The notes: generated by a model from the sequence alone, not told the origin. Counted from the first letter of the stretch, positions 22,236-32,239 are shown. The stretch is DNA of 64,000 bases from Halovibrio salipaludis (GCF_002286965.1 NZ_NSKD01000006.1:123312-187311), one strand, 5' to 3'. Translations and numbers: made by a program.

Positions 22236-24176
22236 TCACTCGAGCAACAGCAGCTCCCGGATCCGCTCCCAGGGCACCGCCTTGAAGTTCTGGTTGCCCT
22301 GCGGCATGACCTTGCGCCCGTCCTGAACCACCAGCATCCCCTCGGGAAAGTCCGGGCCCAGGTTGGCACTGGTGGCAAACAGGCCATCTGTCTCGGAGGC
22401 CCCATCGATACCCGCCCCGGGGTTCATGCCGATACGGAAGGCTCCCAGCGGCTTGAAGGGCGGCGTGGCCTCATAGACGGCAAAGGAGTTGTTGTCCTGG
22501 GCCGAAGCAACCAGGTAGTCACGCTTATCTCCCCGGTAGATGTTCAGCCCTTCCACATCGGCAAACAGCACTTCGTTATCGATCGGGGCAACCATTTCCG
22601 TATCCGTGCCGTCGTCCGGGTTGGCACCGATCACGTGGATACCCTCGGCTTCCTCGCCGACAAAGAGACGTTCCCACTGGTCATCGGCGACACAGCCCTC
22701 GGGCTGGCTGGGGACACTGAAACGGCGCACGCGCTCGCCAGACCACTCATCGCCATCCACCGACAGCCGAAACTGGTCGAAGGTGCCGTCCTTGTCGTTG
22801 GCGAAGCCATACAGCGGACCGCCCTCGGGCTGGTAGAGACAGAAGCCGTAGATTTCGTTGAGATCCGTGGGAACCTCTGAAACCAGGGCGAGCTCCCGGG
22901 TATCGCGCTCGATGGCGTAGAGACTGATCGTGCCGGTCGTGCGGTTGGTGGCCGCCGCCACATCCACCTCCTGTCCGTTGAAGCTCGCCCCGTAGCGCAC
23001 GTCCACGTTGTTGACCCGGCCATTCCCAATGAACTGGCGCTCGCGCCCATCAAGGTCGTACACATGGAGGCCGGCCCGCTTGTTCGTCCCGAGGATCAGG
23101 CTCTGTGCCGGTTCGCCCGGATGGACCCACACGGCGGGATCGTCCGCCGCGTCGCCGGGGCTGGGAACCACCTCGGTCTGCATACTGGCACGGACCTCCG
23201 GCAGCCGTTCGGGGCGCTCGGGCGCTTCCGCCGCCGGCAGCTGGAGGCGAGTATAACGCCCGGCCTCCTCATCAAACACCAGCAGATGCCGTTCACCGTT
23301 CGCATAGCCGAGGGTGACCGTTTCCGGGGCGGCATCCCCGGCAAGGGCCCGACGCCCTTGATACCGATGGCCAGAGGCCTCCCGGCGTATGCTGTGGACC
23401 GAGGGTTCGCCCCGTTCCAGGATAAAGAGTTCCACCCTGTCGCTCACCAGGTCACGGGGTCCCGAGCCGAGGTTGCCCCAGGGATTGGCCAGATCCACCG
23501 TCGACCTGCTGAGCGAGGTTTCCGGGGAGGCATCATAGGCATAGACCGTGGCGTCCTCTTCACTCACGTACAGGGTGCCGCTGGCCTGGTCCACGGCACA
23601 GTATTCACCGCCGGGCGGGGTTGGCAGCTCCCGGACCGGGCGCAGAGCGTATTGCCCATCGCTGCCGGTGACCAGCATCTGGTGGGCCCGGTAGTCCTCT
23701 CCCAGCATGAAGAGATAGAGGGCCTCATCGTGATCCCGGTACAGGCAGACATCCTCTACCCCGTAATCCGTAGCCCCGCCCTCAAGCAGCAGCTCAATCT
23801 CCCCGGCTTCCGTATCCAGCCCATACAGCACCGGTTTCCTGGCACTGCTGTCATAACTCGCGAACAGGGAGCCATCGGGCAGCGTATCCAGGTACTCCAA
23901 TGGGCGGTCCCAGTGCGCCAGTGTGTTGCCATCCGCTGTCTGCAGCCGGGCCCCGCTGTTCTCACCCACACTCAGCAACACGGAGCCCCCCTGGTCGCCT
24001 TCGACCGCCAGTGCCCACTCGCCGGCGAGAGCCAGCGTGTCTTCATTCTCCACTGCCAACTGTTGATGCGCCAGCGCGTCGGCAGTGGCGTCATCACCAT
24101 CAGCAGGCGACGTACATCCGGTAACAGCAAGCACGCTGAGCACGAGTGCACTGCGCGCGTATAGACCTTTACTCAT
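22236..24176 (-). CDS. Beta-propeller phytase lipoprotein (3-phytase family, two propeller-like halves)
   Basis: Beta-propeller phytases are calcium-dependent and release phosphate from phytate. The 646-residue protein has a lipoprotein signal (MSKGLYARSALVLSVLAVTGC, Cys21). No Asp follows the Cys, so outer-membrane sorting is likely. The C-terminal half (about 330-646) carries the two family signatures DAADDPAVW (342-350) and NNVDVR (389-394) plus TNKRAGLHVYDLDG and GFCLYQPEGG. The N-terminal half (about 45-315) repeats propeller-like blades, including EDVCLYRDHDEALYLFMLG, without the signatures, as in dual-domain phytases. ATG 24176 has GAGG 7 bases upstream; a longer TTG start at 24206 would bury the signal. 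It lies downstream of the TonB receptor with a hairpin between them. Phytate as the real substrate is inferred from family. Confidence 0.88.
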   Translation of the reverse strand: MSKGLYARSALVLSVLAVTGCTSPADGDDATADALAHQQLAVENEDTLALAGEWALAVEGDQGGSVLLSVGENSGARLQTADGNTLAHWDRPLEYLDTLPDGSLFASYDSSARKPVLYGLDTEAGEIELLLEGGATDYGVEDVCLYRDHDEALYLFMLGEDYRAHQMLVTGSDGQYALRPVRELPTPPGGEYCAVDQASGTLYVSEEDATVYAYDASPETSLSRSTVDLANPWGNLGSGPRDLVSDRVELFILERGEPSVHSIRREASGHRYQGRRALAGDAAPETVTLGYANGERHLLVFDEEAGRYTRLQLPAAEAPERPERLPEVRASMQTEVVPSPGDAADDPAVWVHPGEPAQSLILGTNKRAGLHVYDLDGRERQFIGNGRVNNVDVRYGASFNGQEVDVAAATNRTTGTISLYAIERDTRELALVSEVPTDLNEIYGFCLYQPEGGPLYGFANDKDGTFDQFRLSVDGDEWSGERVRRFSVPSQPEGCVADDQWERLFVGEEAEGIHVIGANPDDGTDTEMVAPIDNEVLFADVEGLNIYRGDKRDYLVASAQDNNSFAVYEATPPFKPLGAFRIGMNPGAGIDGASETDGLFATSANLGPDFPEGMLVVQDGRKVMPQGNQNFKAVPWERIRELLLLE

Positions 24177-24215
24177 GGATTGCCTCTTCTTCTCAGGATT
24201 ATTCAACAGGAAAAT

Positions 24216-24240
24216 CCCACGGGGAGGGCATCCCCGTGGG
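24216..24240 (-). terminator. Hairpin (terminator or attenuator) between TonB receptor and phytase
   Basis: A perfect 10-bp stem (CCCACGGGGA with TCCCCGTGGG) closes a 5-base loop and is followed on the minus strand by ATTTTCC, a short T run. It lies 24 bp after the receptor stop and about 40 bp before the phytase start, so it may reduce readthrough into the phytase. Confidence 0.7.
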
Positions 24241-24263
24241 TCCCGGCCGGCATCGGGGCCGCA

Positions 24264-26831
24264 TCAGAAGCTGGCGTAGGTAACCCCCAGCCGGTACGTC
24301 CGACCGTACTCCTCATGCTGGGCGTTGTAGGCCTCGCGGTTCTGGTAGGCGTAATAGGGCCTGTCGTTGATGTTGGTGACCTCAAAGCTCACTTGGAGCT
24401 CGTTGGTCACGTAATAGCTGCTGGAAAAGTCCAGCTGGAAATGGTCCGACTGATAGATGTCGCCGGTGGACTCCAGCGGATCGCCGGTCTCGAGCAGGTA
24501 CTCGGACTTGTAGTTGCCCGCGAGACGCATGCTCAGGTTGCGGTCCTCGTACCCCAGACTGAGATTACCCGTCACGTCGGACTGGCCGGGAAGGTCGATA
24601 TCGCGGCTCTCGAAGCGGCCTTCATCCGCATTGAAACCGGTGATCGAGGCATCGGAATCAGTGAGGGTCACGTTTGCGTTGACCAGCACGCCACCGAGCA
24701 CGCCCGGCAATGAGGCAAACTGATGGCTGCCCGCCAGTTCCAGGCCCATGAGATCCGCATCGTCCCCGTTCTCGAAGGTCGCCGCCTCATCAAAGTCATT
24801 CATGTTCAGGCCCCGGCGGGTCTGGCCGGTTCCCGCAAGGTCCGTCTCGAAGATGAAGTTCTTGATGTCCTTGTAGAACAGGTGGGCGGAAACGGCACTG
24901 GTATCGCTGATGTAGTGCTCAATGCCCAGGTCCAGGTTGTCCGCCTCCAGCGGATCCAGGTTCGGGTTGCCGAACTCTGCTTCATCACCATCGATGATGA
25001 TGGCCGGCGAGAGTTCCTCGAACACAGGGCGCGCCAGCGATTGCGTGAAGGAAGAGCGGATCAGGGTCCTGTCCGTAAGCTGGTAGCGCGCATGCAGCGA
25101 CCCCAGCAGGTTGCCGTAATCGTTGGTGGCTGTCTCGGTCGTGAAGGTATCGTTCTCAAAGCGGCTGCCGCGCCCTTCGAGGCTGGTGTCCTCATAGCGC
25201 ACGCCACCGATCAGACGCAGGTCATCAATATCGAGCGTCCCCATCAGGTAGCCGGCACTGATGTCCTCATCGATCCGGAAATCCTCAATCTGGGATTCTT
25301 CCTCATCCAGGTTGGACTCCAGGTCCAGATTGGCCAGCTCCTCGCGGACGGCCCCGGGATTGAAGGTGTTGCCGAAGCGTCCGAAACGCCAGTCCGCCTC
25401 ACCGTTGGTGAAGTTGTCGGCCGTGGGATTACCCAGGTCATCGCCATCAAAGGCATAGAGGGTGATGTCGCGCTCCTTAGTGCGCTCGGTACGCTTGGCA
25501 CCGAATTTGACGCTCGCCGGATTGGTGTTGACCACGAAGTCGCGTTTGAAATCCACTTTGAACCCGACTTCTTCGTCAGTCACATCGCCGTGCTCCAGCT
25601 CGGCTTCATCCAGCTCGAAGTTGGCGTCATCGTAGAAGTTGTCGGGCAGATTCAGACGCGGACGCTTGGTTCCGGAGTAGCTTACCCCCTGGATCGAATC
25701 GATGGGGGTAAAGATGGCCTCGCCCATGGCCAGCTCATCGGGTCCTTCCTCTTCCGAGGCCTCGCTATAGCTGGCCTCGTATTCCAGGGTCCAGCTGTCG
25801 ATAATGTGCTCACCGCCGGCCTTGGCGGAGAAGATCTCCTGGGTTTCCACCCGATCCTTGAGCTCACGCTCCACCTCGGCATCGGCGGTACCCCCGGGCG
25901 CCAGCGGGTCATCAAACTCAATGACATTGGCGTTGCGCTGCTCGTCGTCCGTGAACTCCGAGTACATGGTCCGAAAGTGGTAGCGGTTGGCCGCGTCCTG
26001 TTCGAAGTCCAGGTTGAGCGCCAGGCCGGTGCGTTCACGGTTGATGCTGGTGTAATCGCGTTGCTCGATCTCGTCAAAGCCAGGCGTGTCACCCTCAAAA
26101 TCCCAGCTGCCACCGGTCTCGATGTTATCCGAACCGAAATCCCGGTCCTCGTAGCTCACCGCGGCGGCCACACCCAGGCGCCCCCCCGCAACGTTGAAGG
26201 TGCGTCCTCCGGAAACAGCCAGCTTCGGGCTGGTCTCGTCCGTCAGGTCGTTGTGGCTGCCCTGACCAGAAACCTTGTAAAAGGGCCCCTCCTTATCCAG
26301 TGCAGAGACACTGCGGACATCAATGCTGCCACCGACGGCATCCGCATCCATATCCGGCGTCAGCGCCTTGGTGACCACCAGCGAGTCGATCAGGTCCGAG
26401 GGCAGGACGTCCAGAGCCACCGCACGCTGATCATCCTCGGGGGCGGGAACCCGCACGCCATCGATGGTGGTATTGTTCAGGTTGGGGGCGGTGCCCCGAA
26501 CCCTGACGAAACGGCCTTCGCCCTGATCCCTTTCAATGGAAAGGCCGGGCAGGCGCTGCAGCGCCTCCGAGGCGTTGCTGTCGGGCAGTGAGTTGATGCC
26601 ATCCGAATGCACGATAGTCTGCAGGTTATCCGCATCACGCTGGTCGGCGAGGGCACGACGCAGCTGGGCGCTCTGGCCCACAACAACCATTTCCTCATCG
26701 GCTGCCGGGGCCGGGGTCTGCGGATCCTGCTGTGCCTGACCCACGGCGGGGATGCAGGCAACAGCGATGGCGAGCGGTAGCAGGGCCGTTCGAACCCGGG
26801 GTGGATGACTCATCGGATCTCTTGCGGTCAT
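24264..26831 (-). CDS. TonB-dependent outer-membrane receptor (Caulobacter/Xanthomonas type)
   Basis: TonB-dependent receptors import large or scarce ligands across the outer membrane using the TonB-ExbBD motor. The 855-residue protein has a signal peptide (residues about 8-33, ending VGQA before QQDP), a TonB-box-like EEMVVVG, a plug domain (about 60-200, with SNASEALQRLPGLSIERDQGEGRFVRVRG) and a long 22-strand-type barrel ending in YASF. The plug sequence matches the TonB-Xanth-Caul subfamily, whose known members mostly take up plant-derived carbohydrates and other non-siderophore ligands. Adjacency to a phytase suggests inositol phosphates or their breakdown products, but that is inference. 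ATG 26831 has GGGAG 6 bases upstream; ATG 26813 is possible. Confidence 0.92.
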   Translation of the reverse strand: MTARDPMSHPPRVRTALLPLAIAVACIPAVGQAQQDPQTPAPAADEEMVVVGQSAQLRRALADQRDADNLQTIVHSDGINSLPDSNASEALQRLPGLSIERDQGEGRFVRVRGTAPNLNNTTIDGVRVPAPEDDQRAVALDVLPSDLIDSLVVTKALTPDMDADAVGGSIDVRSVSALDKEGPFYKVSGQGSHNDLTDETSPKLAVSGGRTFNVAGGRLGVAAAVSYEDRDFGSDNIETGGSWDFEGDTPGFDEIEQRDYTSINRERTGLALNLDFEQDAANRYHFRTMYSEFTDDEQRNANVIEFDDPLAPGGTADAEVERELKDRVETQEIFSAKAGGEHIIDSWTLEYEASYSEASEEEGPDELAMGEAIFTPIDSIQGVSYSGTKRPRLNLPDNFYDDANFELDEAELEHGDVTDEEVGFKVDFKRDFVVNTNPASVKFGAKRTERTKERDITLYAFDGDDLGNPTADNFTNGEADWRFGRFGNTFNPGAVREELANLDLESNLDEEESQIEDFRIDEDISAGYLMGTLDIDDLRLIGGVRYEDTSLEGRGSRFENDTFTTETATNDYGNLLGSLHARYQLTDRTLIRSSFTQSLARPVFEELSPAIIIDGDEAEFGNPNLDPLEADNLDLGIEHYISDTSAVSAHLFYKDIKNFIFETDLAGTGQTRRGLNMNDFDEAATFENGDDADLMGLELAGSHQFASLPGVLGGVLVNANVTLTDSDASITGFNADEGRFESRDIDLPGQSDVTGNLSLGYEDRNLSMRLAGNYKSEYLLETGDPLESTGDIYQSDHFQLDFSSSYYVTNELQVSFEVTNINDRPYYAYQNREAYNAQHEEYGRTYRLGVTYASF

Positions 26832-26900
26832 GATTTTCTCCCTCTGGTTGGCCTATGGACGGGATCGTCGTCCGTTCGCGGCCAACACTGGGCCCATGAC

Positions 26901-26918
26901 ATGTCAGTCAGGTGACAG
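26901..26918 (-). promoter_or_regulatory. Pho-box-like site upstream of TonB receptor
   Basis: On the minus strand the sequence CTGTCACCTGACTGACAT has two 7-base half-sites (CTGTCAC and CTGACAT) separated by 4 bases. This matches the E. coli PhoB consensus layout (CTGTCAT-N4-CTGTCAY) with one substitution in the second half. It ends 70 bp before the receptor ATG. I could not find a convincing -10 at the usual distance, so this remains a candidate. Confidence 0.5.
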
Positions 26919-27045
26919 TAATGTTCAGGACAGACAAAGAGCCTGACCTGATATGACCCCACCCTGCTTTAATAACACTGTCACAAACAGCTGTTATAAG
27001 CCTCAAACTCCAACCGCTGCATGAACGCCGACGCGGAGAACCGCT

Positions 27046-27972
27046 TTGATCCAGACCCTGAAGCTGCACTCCCTCAAGTGGCTCTGCATCGCCCTCTACC
27101 TGCCATTCTCCCTCGCGGCGGCCACCCTGGTCGGCACTCCCAGGGGATGGCGGAACATCGATTGGCTGGACGTCTTCGGCGAGGGAGGCGGCGCCCTGAT
27201 GGTTCTGGCCTGGACACTGCTGATACTGGGCAGCCGCCCGGCAGGCACCGTCAGCAACCTGATCTTTGCCGGCCTGGGCCTGATCTTCGTCTCGCTCTGG
27301 CAGGACAACATCGACGAATTCTGGATCATTCCGGATGCCCAGCTTTGGGACACCTGGCTGGAGAACGTTCCCATGCCTATTGGCGTGGTCATCCTCACGC
27401 TGGGATTGATCCGGTGGTACCAGGAGCAGCGCATCCTCATGGCCCAGTTGAGCAAGCGGGAACGCTTCCGGCGCGAACACCGGTCCGTGGACCCTGTCAC
27501 CCGGCTCGCCTCGGCGGACTACCTTGAACAGCAACTGGATGTGGAGCTCAGGGCCGCCCGGCGGGACCAGGCTCCCGTTTCCCTGCTGCTGCTGGACGTA
27601 GACGGGTTTGACCGCATCAACCGCCGCCATGGTGTTGCCGAAGGGGACCGGCTGCTGCAGGCCCTGACCGATCTACTGTTGCTCAACCTCAGGGACGGCG
27701 ACCTGATGTGCCGCTATGGTGGCGACCGGTTCGCGATCATGCTGCCCCACACCAACGAAACCATGGCGGTGATCATGGCGGGTGAGCTGACCGCCGCCGT
27801 AAGCCATTTCGCCTACCACACCCACTACGAGGGAGAACGGGTGCGACTCACCGCAAGCGTGGGTCTGGCGCTGGCGCTGAGCGACTCCCCGCGGGCGTTG
27901 ATGCAGCGGGCGGATCATGCGCTCGCGGACGCCAAGCAAAAGGGGGCGGGCAGCCATGCCTCGGCAGCCTGA
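27046..27972 (+). CDS. Membrane GGDEF-domain protein with degenerate active site
   Basis: The 308-residue protein has about four hydrophobic segments (residues 11-29, 47-63, 66-85 and 108-124), then a GGDEF domain (about 145-300). The signature reads GGDRF (225-229) instead of GGDEF/GGEEF, and the conserved Lys of the DxDxFKxxN motif is Asp189 (DVDGFDRIN). The metal Asp184, the catalytic-position Asp227 and the I-site RDGD (216-219, exactly five residues before GGDRF) are kept. Cyclase activity is doubtful; c-di-GMP binding through the I-site is possible. The start is TTG with GGAG 7 bases upstream and no in-frame ATG nearby. It is divergent from the TonB receptor and overlaps the AraC gene by 17 bases. 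Confidence 0.85.
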   Translation: MIQTLKLHSLKWLCIALYLPFSLAAATLVGTPRGWRNIDWLDVFGEGGGALMVLAWTLLILGSRPAGTVSNLIFAGLGLIFVSLWQDNIDEFWIIPDAQLWDTWLENVPMPIGVVILTLGLIRWYQEQRILMAQLSKRERFRREHRSVDPVTRLASADYLEQQLDVELRAARRDQAPVSLLLLDVDGFDRINRRHGVAEGDRLLQALTDLLLLNLRDGDLMCRYGGDRFAIMLPHTNETMAVIMAGELTAAVSHFAYHTHYEGERVRLTASVGLALALSDSPRALMQRADHALADAKQKGAGSHASAA

Positions 27973-28996
27973 CACAGATGTCCAGCCCCACCACTGGCGG
28001 TCACCGGACGAACGCCACCTCCCTGCGCACTTCCACCCCGCCCTGCTCATCGAGCTGGCACAGGCACGCGATGTTCCCGAACACCGCCTGCTCCGGCACA
28101 CTGGCCTGTTCACGGACGATATCGTGAAGGGGAAGGTCCTTATCTCGGACCATCAGTACCGGCGCCTGCTCGACAACGTGCAGCAACATTGCCAGGCAGA
28201 GGAGCTGGCCCTGCTCTGGGGGCGGCAGATGCTGCCCGGGCACTATGGTCCGTTGAGCACATGCCTGCAGCACGCCCCCAACCTTGCGGAAGCACTGACC
28301 TACCTCCATGACTACCGGCATGACCTGTGCCCGCTGCTTTTCCCGCAATGGTGGCGGGACAGCCAATGGTGCTACCTGCTCTGGGCGGATGGTGGCACTG
28401 GACGGGTCCGCCCCTTTGTTGCCCGGGCCATGATGGCCGCTGTTTACGGGCTGGCCCGTTACCGTACCGGGCGTACCCCGGAATGGCACTTCCTGTTCTC
28501 GCAACGGCGCCCCGCCAATCCGGCAGCGCACGAGGTCAGCCTGGGGGGGCGGGTGTGGTTCGGCACCGGTGTCGATATGATGATCCTGCCACTGAACGAC
28601 CTGAACGAACCCTGGCTGGACAGTTCAACAACGGCGCTCAGTGTGGCCCGACACCAGCTTCCCCGGGAGCCCGTTCCGGAAAGCCTGCCAGAAGTGGTGT
28701 ACCACCTGCTGATGGCCAGGGCGGAAGCCCTTCCCTCGCTGGAGGAAACCGCGGGGATACTGGGCATGAGTGCCGCATCCCTCAAGCGCCGGCTGCGCGA
28801 CTGCGGCACCCATTTCCAGTCCCTGTGCGACGAGGTCCGCCTCCATTACAGCCTGTACCTGTCCCAGGTGCTCAGGCTGGGCACCGAGGCCATCGCCGAG
28901 CGCCTCTGCAACGGGGACAGGGCCAACTTCCGCCGCAGCTTCCGGCGCTGGACGGGTATGACGCCCGCCCGCTACCGGCAATGGCTGATGCCCTGA
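27956..28996 (+). CDS. AraC-family transcriptional regulator
   Basis: The 346-residue protein has an N-terminal effector domain of the Arabinose_bd type (about residues 30-210, with FTDDIVKGKVLISDHQYRRLLDNV and LTYLHDYRHDLCPLLFP), as in OruR-like regulators. A C-terminal AraC DNA-binding domain follows (about 245-345), with two helix-turn-helix motifs: ETAGILGMSAASLKRRLR and AIAERLCNGDRANFRRSFRRWTGMTPARYR. ATG 27956 is preceded by a GGGGGCGGG purine tract and overlaps the end of the GGDEF gene, so the two are co-translated. The ligand and targets are unknown. The position suggests control of the neighbouring receptor/phytase or PhoX-like genes. Confidence 0.9.
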   Translation: MPRQPDTDVQPHHWRSPDERHLPAHFHPALLIELAQARDVPEHRLLRHTGLFTDDIVKGKVLISDHQYRRLLDNVQQHCQAEELALLWGRQMLPGHYGPLSTCLQHAPNLAEALTYLHDYRHDLCPLLFPQWWRDSQWCYLLWADGGTGRVRPFVARAMMAAVYGLARYRTGRTPEWHFLFSQRRPANPAAHEVSLGGRVWFGTGVDMMILPLNDLNEPWLDSSTTALSVARHQLPREPVPESLPEVVYHLLMARAEALPSLEETAGILGMSAASLKRRLRDCGTHFQSLCDEVRLHYSLYLSQVLRLGTEAIAERLCNGDRANFRRSFRRWTGMTPARYRQWLMP

Positions 28997-29014
28997 TGAC
29001 CTCTGCCCAGGGCG

Positions 29015-30280
29015 TCAGACGACCGAGAGGATGCCGCTGAGCTCATAGATGCGACCATCGTCCGCTGCCCCGGACTGGCCGAGCTGGGAGCTGAAATAGA
29101 GGCGGTCGCCGTCGGGCGAAAAAGCCGGGCCGCAGATCTCACTGTCGCGGTGGCCCACGAAATCCACCACCGGCGTGGCCACCATGTCCGGCCCGAGCAC
29201 CACCAGCCGCATCTCGGGCCCATCCTCGGCCACCAGGACCTCGCCGCGGCGTGAGACAGTCACGTTATCGACGTCCGCGATGGAGGGATCCAGGGAGCCG
29301 CGCTGACGGTCATAAACCACCTGGAGCCGGTCACTTCCCGGCTCCAGCAGCCAGACACGGTTATCCCCCTTGGTGGCGAAGAAGATCCTGCCCTCGTGGT
29401 ACCAGATGCCTTCACCCCCATCGAAACGGGTCGCCCCCCCGATCTGGCGGCGTGTGGGCGTATCCCCTTCAAACAGCGGATCCGGCACCCGCTGCCAGTT
29501 CACCCCGGTCTCACCCCGGGTCGGATCCGAATCAGCAACCAATGCTTCCAGGGTACCGGACGACAGGTCCGGCTTTTCCCCTTGCGGCCAGTCCTCCGGG
29601 GTAAAACGGTAAAGGAGGCCATCGGGCTCATCCTCGGTCAGAAAGAGATAACCGTTGACCGGATCCACGGCAACCGCCTCGTGCTTGAAGGTCCCGAGTG
29701 CCGGGCGGACGCCGGCCGGCTCCTTCCCGGTCGGATCACACTCGAAGACCCGACCGCGATCGTACTCCTCGCAGGAAAGCCAGGTCTGCCAGGGGGTGGG
29801 GCCGCCGGCACAGTTTGCCCGGGTTCCGGCACAGATTCCGTAGGCATCCACCACATCGCCATCCGCCTTGAAGCGCAGCGCGCCCACGCCGCCCTGCTCC
29901 GGCTCCCGCACCTCACTGTTGGAGACGTAGATCCAGCCACCGTCATCGGTGGCAAAGGTTGCACCCCCATCGGGAACAGGATGCCAGCTGTACCCGCCCC
30001 CGGGCACGGGGACGGTGCCACTTCGCGCCACCTCGCGGATGCGGGTTCCCTCGGGAATCCACACCTGCGTATCTCCGACGGTCACGCGGGTACGATTCCG
30101 CGCCGCCGCCGCCAGTCGCGCCGGCTCCAGGGCACTGTCGGCTGCCGTGGCCCTGGGCGCACCGCACCCCCAAAGGCTGACGCCGCCGGCCAGGATGCCG
30201 GCCCCGACCAGCGACTGCTGAAGGAAACGGCGGCGCTCGGGGTTATGGTCTACCTCCGAAACAGAATGCTCTCGATTCAT
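29015..30280 (-). CDS. PhoX-like (DUF839) Tat-exported protein
   Basis: DUF839 includes PhoX, a calcium- and iron-dependent alkaline phosphatase exported by Tat. The 421-residue protein has the twin-arginine motif RRRFLQ (16-21) followed by a hydrophobic stretch and LWGC (Cys39), which might be a lipidation site although Trp is atypical there. The family motif TPWQTWLSCEEY lies at 162-173, and its Cys170 corresponds to the cysteine I recall as an iron-site ligand in PhoX. EHEAVAVDPVNG-like FKHEAVAVDP, EDEPDGLLYRF and GPAFSPDGDRLYFS are propeller segments. Classical PhoX is about 600 or more residues, so this is a short form and phosphatase activity is not assured. ATG 30280 has AGGAG 8 bases upstream. 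It converges with the AraC gene 18 bp away. Confidence 0.8.
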   Translation of the reverse strand: MNREHSVSEVDHNPERRRFLQQSLVGAGILAGGVSLWGCGAPRATAADSALEPARLAAAARNRTRVTVGDTQVWIPEGTRIREVARSGTVPVPGGGYSWHPVPDGGATFATDDGGWIYVSNSEVREPEQGGVGALRFKADGDVVDAYGICAGTRANCAGGPTPWQTWLSCEEYDRGRVFECDPTGKEPAGVRPALGTFKHEAVAVDPVNGYLFLTEDEPDGLLYRFTPEDWPQGEKPDLSSGTLEALVADSDPTRGETGVNWQRVPDPLFEGDTPTRRQIGGATRFDGGEGIWYHEGRIFFATKGDNRVWLLEPGSDRLQVVYDRQRGSLDPSIADVDNVTVSRRGEVLVAEDGPEMRLVVLGPDMVATPVVDFVGHRDSEICGPAFSPDGDRLYFSSQLGQSGAADDGRIYELSGILSVV

Positions 30281-30351
30281 GCAGGCTCTCCTCGCTATCG
30301 GCTGAAGGCCGCTTACGGGCCATCGTGTGAAGCGGACGATGGCGTAACGGC

Positions 30352-30369
30352 ATTACAATGCGATGACAG
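30352..30369 (-). promoter_or_regulatory. Pho-box-like site upstream of the PhoX-like gene
   Basis: On the minus strand CTGTCATCGCATTGTAAT contains a perfect CTGTCAT half-site, a 4-base gap, and TTGTAAT (two differences from CTGTCAT). It ends 72 bp before the ATG, nearly the same distance as the site ahead of the TonB receptor. No strong -10 was seen. Confidence 0.45.
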
Positions 30370-30404
30370 CCGCCCAGCGGGCCTGATCCGGAAAGACCCC
30401 GTGA

Positions 30405-30433
30405 TTGAGTCTGGAGCCGGTTTCACCGATAAT
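30405..30433 (+). promoter_or_regulatory. Candidate sigma-70 promoter for argS
   Basis: TTGAGT and GATAAT are separated by exactly 17 bp (four of six and five of six consensus bases). The expected start is near 30440, giving a leader of about 34 bases before the argS ATG. Confidence 0.6.
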
Positions 30434-30473
30434 ACCGCAGCCCCAAACCCCGGCCGACGAGAGCATTCCCGGC

Positions 30474-32228
<1,755 letters not shown>

Positions 32229-32239
32229 GGGACGCGATC

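Noticed and set aside
26978..26997. CTGTCAC and CTGTTAT on the plus strand ahead of the GGDEF gene, as a third Pho box
   Set aside because: The gap between half-sites is 6 bases instead of 4, and the region is part of an AACAGCTGTT palindrome, so it was not called.
26832..27045. A Fur box upstream of the TonB-dependent receptor
   Set aside because: No GATAATGATAATCATTATC-like sequence is present, which argues against a classic siderophore receptor.
27021..27527. Alternative plus-strand frame starting at ATG 27021
   Set aside because: It overlaps the GGDEF-like gene in another frame, lacks family features and ends midway through it.
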